From the NCBI GenBank assembly GCA_034440575.1, contig JAOTOL010001556.1, positions 841,001 through 905,000 on the forward strand: a stretch of 64,000 bases of DNA, written 5' to 3'. The translations under genes and the position numbers were made by a program. This DNA is from Imbricaverruca yamaguchii. Its lineage: Eukaryota; Arthropoda; Thecostraca; Neoverrucidae. Shown one piece after another: positions 58,899 through 64,000 of this stretch (its first letter is position 1; every line of letters begins with the position of its first letter). Below the pieces are notes generated by a model that did not search any database, was not told the DNA's origin, and was given only the letters and a program-made list of their open reading frames with translations.

Positions 58899-59110
58899 TT
58901 AACCCGCGCCGTCTTTCCTGTCAAATCCTCCCACCCCGTTTCGGGGGAGGGGGCGGTTGAAGACCCCCCTCTAAAATCCAAACTAAGCATAGCACGAAAA
59001 CGAAAGAGGTGTCATAGATCAAAGCGCTCGACGAGTAGGGTCTGGGTCCAACCAACAAATAAAATGCCCCCCAAAAGTGACGTGACCAGGGGGGATATAT
59101 TTTCAGACAT
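58899..59110. mobile_element. TTAA family A, truncated copy C
   Basis: Begins TTAACCCGCGCCGTCTTTCC (58899), identical to copy A. Continues with the C-run hairpin (GGGGGCGGTTGAAGACCCCC), TAAAATCCAAACTAAGC, ACGAAAACGAAAGAGGTGTC, AAGCGCTCGACGAGTAGGG, CAAAAGTGACGTGACC. The match is lost near 59110, so about three quarters of the element are missing. Confidence 0.85.
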
Positions 59111-59670
59111 ACATACACTCACAGCCTGCATTGTGTTTTTTACTCTGGGGAGTTACCCGTGCGACCTAAGTACGTTAAATTCCAAGGGTGAGAGGAAGGT
59201 CGTGGTAAGCAAATCAAGGCAGGTCACACCACTCCCCGCTCCTGTTTTTTTTTGCTGGACAGATCCCGCCACCAGATAGTAGTAAAAGATGTTCCTGAAG
59301 CCCTCTCAGACAATTAGCATCGCTAGTAACGTCTTCGAGTAACGTCTTCGAGTTTGAGTAACGTCGAGGACTCCAGGAAAATAACTGCTATAGGTGTTAA
59401 TGGGGAAATAATACAAAATCATTCTTGCATATGCATTTCCTAAACTACTACTACACTAAGGTGTAAGGACGAACCTAGTATGAAAAAGAAGAAAGAAAAG
59501 AAAACATGATTCTTAAACAAAAATGTCCAATTGATACCAGATCACCGTGCATAGCACATTACCATTACCAACATTCATTGAAAAAGTTCATATTTTCTTT
59601 GCATCTCTACAGGGAAAAATTGTACTTTTTAGCAATTTCCATTTTAGGGAATGTGGTAGCTCTCCTTTTA
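59111..59670. other. unassigned sequence
   Basis: No gene seen. TAACGTCTTCGAGT is duplicated at 59328-59354. The end of this stretch (AGCTCTCCTTTTAG, up to 59670) looks like a 3' splice site in front of the next feature. Confidence 0.4.
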
Positions 59671-59674
59671 GAGA

Positions 59675-60315
59675 CGTCAGTCACAGCCCCTGGCGCCTGA
59701 ACAGAGCCAGCCTGGTCCGTCACAGCCCCTGGCGCCTGAACAGAACCAGCCTGGTCCGCCACAGCCCCTGGCGCCTCAACAGAGCCAGCCTGGTCCGTCA
59801 CAGCCCCTGCCACCTGACCAGAGCCAGCCTGGTCCGTCACAGCCCCTGGCGCCTGAACAGAGCCAGCCTGGTCCGTCACAGCCCCTGCCACTTGACCAGA
59901 GCCAGCCTGGTCCGTCACAGTCCTTGCCACCTGACTAGAGCCAGCCTGGTCCGTCACAGCCCCTGCCACCTGACCAGAGCCAGCCTGGTCCGTCACAGCC
60001 CCTGCCGCCTGACCAGAGGCAGCCTGATCCGTCACTGTCCCTGCCACCTGACCAGAGCCAGCCTGGTCCGTCACAGTCCCTACCACCTGACCAGAGCTAG
60101 CCTGGTCCGTCACAGTCCCTGCCACCTGACCAGAGCCAGCCTGGTCCGTCACAGCCCCTGACGCCTGAACAGAGCCAGCCTGGTCCGTCACAGTCCCTGC
60201 CACCTGACCAGAGCTAGCCTGGTCCGTCACAGCCCCTGACGCCTGAACAGAGCTAGCCTGGTCCGTCACAGTCCCTGCCACCTGACCAGAGCTAGCCTGG
60301 TCCGTCATCCGGGCC
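59675..60315 (+). repeat. minisatellite, 39-bp unit, about 16 copies, in frame with the transposase
   Basis: The unit is CAGCCTGGTCCGTCACAGCC, CCTGCCACCTGACCAGAGC. In the plus frame that continues into the hAT-like transposase it reads QSQPGPSQPLPPD, with variants PLAPE and PLTPE. Five units have in-frame TAG stops (GACTAG near 59932; AGCTAG near 60098, 60210, 60250 and 60292). The opposite strand is open for 294 codons (59607-60491) but reads only the repeat. Confidence 0.95.
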
Positions 60316-62439
60316 GCCTCCTGGTCCAGATCTTGCCACCGATAAGGATACGTGGTACAAAGGGGCCATACTCCAGCTGAACTGGCTGACAGAGAACTTC
60401 CCATGCTTGAAAGTGACTGAGGTGACGTCAGGAAAACGTCAGAGATCTGTAGTGACGTGCCAGACATGTAAAGACCAGATTCATGTGGCACAGAAGGCCT
60501 CGGTGAATGGACGTGTGTACATCGCCGATGGAATCATCGTCCATGGTAAGGATCGGCTGAAGTTAGTGGTGGATTACTTGAAGGGACCCGTCCATGAAGC
60601 AGCCTCTCAAGCCAAGCGTCTCACTGAGCAATGGTAAGCTCAAGAGGTAGACCATCCGTGGGTGAGCATTCTGAGCAAGCACCGAGCGAACTTCGTAGAG
60701 TTGTTGGTACACCTCGCCACAGATGTCTACAATGATTCGCTGTTGGAAACCCCAAGTGCCTGGTCGTAGCCCGCAAGATCGCTGGCGGTTCTACACAGTC
60801 AGCGAGTGATGATGATGGCTGAGTCGACTCCGTACACACCAACACAACCTCCGCCATCTGCACTCTCACACCGGTCGCCGGACATTTACCGAGAGATGCT
60901 GGAGATTATCAGTGACCTGGAGGTCAAAAAGCTCGGTCATGCTATGTCAGAGTGCGTGGCCAACAACGTTCAAGTTTGCGGGTCGGTGGATCGCCAGACG
61001 ATTGATAATAAGTTCATCACCGCACGTCTCATCCGGGACGACGGTAGTCTTCAGACAGTCATTCTTCGGGTCGATGAGCCTGAGGGCTCAGGTGCTAGTG
61101 GCCTTCTGGAAGCCGTAAAGAACGGGTTGAAGCGATGTGGGGCACCTTTCCACAAGCTCGTTGGTGTGACCACTGACGGAGGAACAGCGAACACCGGCCG
61201 ACACGGGGGGTTGTGGCGCCTCCTAGCTGACTACGCGCAGCGCCAACTACTCGCATTCTGGTGTGCATGTCACAGATCAGACCTCGCGATGGAGAGCGTC
61301 GAGAATACTGTGAAGGAGATCCAGCACTGGAAGGGAGACCTCCGCGCCGTGCGACATTCTTCCGAGTGTCGGGAAAGAGGACGGTGCACCTGAAGAAACA
61401 CGGTGGCACGGTGGCCTTTCCAGCGTTTTTCGACGTCCGTTTCTCGCAACATCTGCTCGCCCTCATTACAGCCGTGCTGAAGAACCTGCCAGCATGCCGC
61501 GTCGTCTGGGAGGAGATAAGCCAGTCAGGGAGTGAGAAGAGCAAAGCATCGAAGGCGGAAGCACGCGGTCCTGCGCCGCTGAGAAGAAGGGGGAAGGTTG
61601 ATGCGTCTCACTCACCTGATGGGGGACGTAAGCGAAGTCATCACCCACCTCCAGAAGAGACTTCAACGGAGCGACATCATCCTCCCCCGGCGCTCGAGGC
61701 GCGCGACAGCGCCAACACACAACTAACGGTGATGACCCATGGCAACCTCCTGGGAGGTCGAGAGGAACAGGCCTTAGATAAGGTCAGGGAGCGGGAAGAT
61801 CCAAGTCCGAGAAGGCGCGTCCCAAACGAGAACGTCACGTTTGAGCGCGATTTCAAGGCCGTCAGAGAAGAGGTTCTGCAGAGCGCAATCAACTTCGTCG
61901 GTCAGCGTCTCGACTTTGAACAGGAGGAAGTGATCCAGAGCATGAATCGGATGATGAGGGCTCAGACCGCCGAAGAGTTCATCCATGCCGGGGAGAGCGT
62001 GGTCAGCGACTTGTTCCCCGAGAAGGCGACAGAGTTTTATCTGAACGTCTGCGACAGGTGGCCGGCCATGCAAGCGTTAGGCGGCGCAGAGCACTCGGAC
62101 GACAGAAAACTGCGAGCCATGCTGAAAGCATCAACCGGCGTTTGCAAGCAGGTGCTGGCTGCTTTCATCACGCTCACGCCCCACAGCTTGGCCACAGAAC
62201 GTGCTGTCTCTCATCACAATAACCTACGCCCATACAACAGGCTCAGCATGAAGAACGACACGGTGAATGCCCGTCTGATCATCGCTCTCAACGGTTTCGG
62301 CACGGCTCATTACGATCCTCGCCCAGCGGTGTGTGCCTACCTTCAGGTAAGGGGGCGGCGCATGCGGGTGCCAGATGCAACCACCTACCAGAAGCGTGAG
62401 TTTGTCACGAAGATCCTCCGGGCGATAGGGAACGTGTAG
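60316..62439 (+). pseudogene. hAT-like transposase pseudogene (ZNF862/C17orf113/KIAA1586-like)
   Basis: The plus frame from the minisatellite continues DTWYKGAILQLNWL, then VTCQTCKDQIH (about 60448-60482), a Cys pair of a TTF/BED-like zinc finger. An in-frame TAA at 60635 and a TAG near 60766 interrupt HPWVSILSKHRANF, ELLVHLATDVYNDSL and ARSLAVLHSQ. The catalytic part has VCGSVDRQTIDNKF (about 60975), VGVTTDGGTANTG (about 61162) and WCACHRSDLA (about 61260), the last recalling the hAT CxxH motif. After a frameshift near 61350 it continues FFDVRFSQHLLALI; 61590-61690 is read in a third frame. The C-terminal dimerisation region (LTPHSLATERAVSHHNNLRP, about 62180-62235) and RPAVCAYL follow, ending at 62439. 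Two stops and at least three frameshifts make it inactive. The family name is from memory. Confidence 0.8.
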
Positions 62440-63500
62440 GTAGTCAGTCGTGAGATAATCCAGATGGTACAAAGATCGTGATGTGATTCTGATGGTTATA
62501 AATGCTGAATTGTTACTGTGATGTTTGACCAAAGATATCGCGTGCGCTTGCTAGTTAGCATTATGCGAGTTCAGAATCCAACCAGGCAATGCGACAAGTC
62601 GCGTATTTGCACCCGTTGAACCCGTCGCAGCGGCATACTCAGCCTTGTGTGCCTTGTGATAGTAGCTTTACGCTTAGACGCGGCGAGCCACGAGCGGTGG
62701 TGCGCGCCCCTCCTGCTGGTTAGAATTAATGTTATGACGTAGACTGTTGCTGAAGTATGTTGAAATATGTAGAACTATTATGGTCCCCACACTTAACGAC
62801 AAGTTAATTACCACAACAAGAGAACTCCCACACGTGACACGTCAGCATTCAAACACGCCAGCACTGTTCCTTTTCATCACAAGAAATGACGTATAGATGT
62901 CCCACCCTCACATTAACAATACCGTCACCGCATTAGCATTCGCTGATTACCGTGTACAAAAAGTCTGCTGGTGCTTCTGCATAGTGTTCGTACTCTTAAT
63001 TAAATGCACAATGTTCTTTAGAATAACAACTTGAGCCCAATGACACAAGCGTCTCATCATCAGAGACCTGTATGGAGATATCCGACTCAAAGGGTGAGTC
63101 ACACACCTGTTTTCAAATTTCTTAAGGCGTCAGGATGTAACTGAAAAAAATATCCATGGATAGTTTGTGATAGACATACAAATTGACGGATTCCTCGCAT
63201 GAAATTGAGCTCAAATTCTGATTTCGACGACTATATTCATCATAATTTGAAAGCTATCTTTGTCTGAACTTGTATTTACATCCTTTCATCGACGTCACAG
63301 CTCGCGAATTTGAGCGACACACAAGATACATGATTTATGCGTGTTCAGTTCAAATTTGATCATGCATCTATGGCAGTCGGCTCTCGGCTTATCATGTCTC
63401 GCCATAGGCCCAATGCTGCACTTTTAAATGCAGCTGGTGTTCAGCCCGCGTCGTGCTCACGCATCTCCTGCTAGCACCAAAACATCTCCCCCGCTCTGAA
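62440..63500. other. unassigned sequence
   Basis: Presumably includes the 3' side of the hAT-like element, but its terminal inverted repeats were not identified. No gene seen. Confidence 0.35.
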
Positions 63501-64000
63501 TGCCTCGCGATGCAGTTTGGGCATTCATGTCCTTCCCGTGTCAAGGGCCGTATGGCTGGAGGCCCCGCCCCTCTGCCGCATGCGCCAATGGCGGCCGGCC
63601 TTGGGTGACTGCGACGCCTGGCTGGCCACCAGCCGACCGTCGGCCCGCCGCCGTCGCCGTCGGGTCGGACCGACACCAGTCTGGGGACGCTACCGGCCGG
63701 CCCGCCGCCGTCGGACTTATGAGGCACACGGCCGCACCCACACCGCCGACGCCAGTCCACAGACACCGCCGACAGGCAGTGACGTCACGGACGCTGGTGA
63801 TGGCGTGCTCGCGCGGTACGACCAGTGTCGCGGCCGACGTGGACGACATGGGGTGAGTGGCTCGTCGGTTTCGTCGGCACGGGGTAAGAGACGCCAGTCG
63901 ATTCCTCATGAGGTGAGGCTGGAGGTGGACGTCGACAATATGCGGTGAGTAACGCCTTGGCATCTTCAGAAAATGTGGAATTTGTCGTCGCTGTACGTAA
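63501..64000. other. CpG-rich block, possible promoter or first exon
   Basis: Strong CpG content with frames open on both strands (63517-63948 plus, 63541-63963 minus), mainly Arg-rich. Two sequences that look like 5' splice sites, GGGTGAGTGG (about 63849) and GCGGTGAGTAA (about 63942), follow similar words GTGGACGACATG and GTCGACAATATG. A TGACGTCA CRE-like motif lies at about 63780. The block reaches the window edge, so a gene starting or ending here cannot be judged. Confidence 0.3.

Noticed and set aside
59607..60491. 294-codon minus-strand frame of TDQAGSGQVAGAV repeats
   Set aside because: Antisense to the 39-bp minisatellite whose other strand is in frame with a recognisable transposase. 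The period is divisible by three, so openness is automatic.

Overview
This window looks like nuclear DNA of an animal, most likely an invertebrate. I recognise no intact host protein-coding gene, no rRNA and no canonical tRNA gene. The identifiable content is transposable elements and tandem repeats: decayed LINEs of at least four kinds (an I-like element with RNase H, a CR1/L2-like family in several copies, and two other reverse transcriptase fragments), a Penelope-like element with a GIY-YIG type C-terminus, a Ty3/gypsy-like integrase remnant, hAT-like elements, a tRNA-headed SINE, and many elements bounded by TTAA. CpG-rich blocks of ordinary composition (about 4.1-5.1, 12.8-13.3, 15.1-15.5, 20.6-21.1, 32.0-32.4, 46.2-46.5 and 63.5-63.9 kb) suggest a genome without strong CpG loss. 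An arthropod such as a crustacean would fit, but this is inference.

Layout. 1-13.4 kb: mostly unassigned sequence with a non-autonomous hAT element (1107-2012) that keeps its 8-bp target duplication, a long hairpin between TA microsatellites (2.76-2.95 kb), a GC-rich minisatellite, a gypsy integrase remnant (5.2-5.5 kb), an interspersed repeat at 12 kb and a CpG-rich block with five CACGTG E-boxes at 12.9-13.2 kb. 13.9-19.6 kb: a TTAA-bounded element, then an I-like LINE whose reverse transcriptase has been replaced by two TTAA-bounded elements, then an inverted second copy of the 12-kb repeat. 21.7-25.4 kb: a very short CR1-like insertion with a 12-bp target duplication, microsatellites inside inverted repeats, another TTAA-family copy and an RT fragment. 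25.4-31.3 kb: minisatellites with units of 40, about 55, 36 and 29 bp, and another TTAA element.

32.9-35.7 kb: a DNA transposon with CAGTGG-type ends that holds a broken transposon protein and a degenerate GGGCC-rich array. 37-38.4 kb: a satellite of about 267-292 bp, five units. 38.9-44.8 kb: TTAA elements, a SINE, a 342-bp-offset duplication and two RT fragments. 44.8-51.8 kb: minisatellites, poly-C tracts, degenerate GGGCC-type arrays and a further TTAA element. 52.7-57.6 kb: a nearly complete but inactive CR1-like LINE (minus strand) flanked by Penelope-like pieces in opposite orientation. 58.9-62.4 kb: a truncated TTAA element and a hAT-like transposase pseudogene whose upstream reading frame runs through a 39-bp minisatellite. 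62.4-64 kb: unassigned, ending CpG-rich.

Nothing here forms an operon or pathway; the story is nested transposition and repeat expansion. The most notable pattern is a set of TTAA-bounded non-coding elements of 0.7-1.1 kb (at least two families, about nine copies) with C/G-run termini and many AGGTCA half-sites. All protein family assignments come from reading motifs by eye, without database searches.
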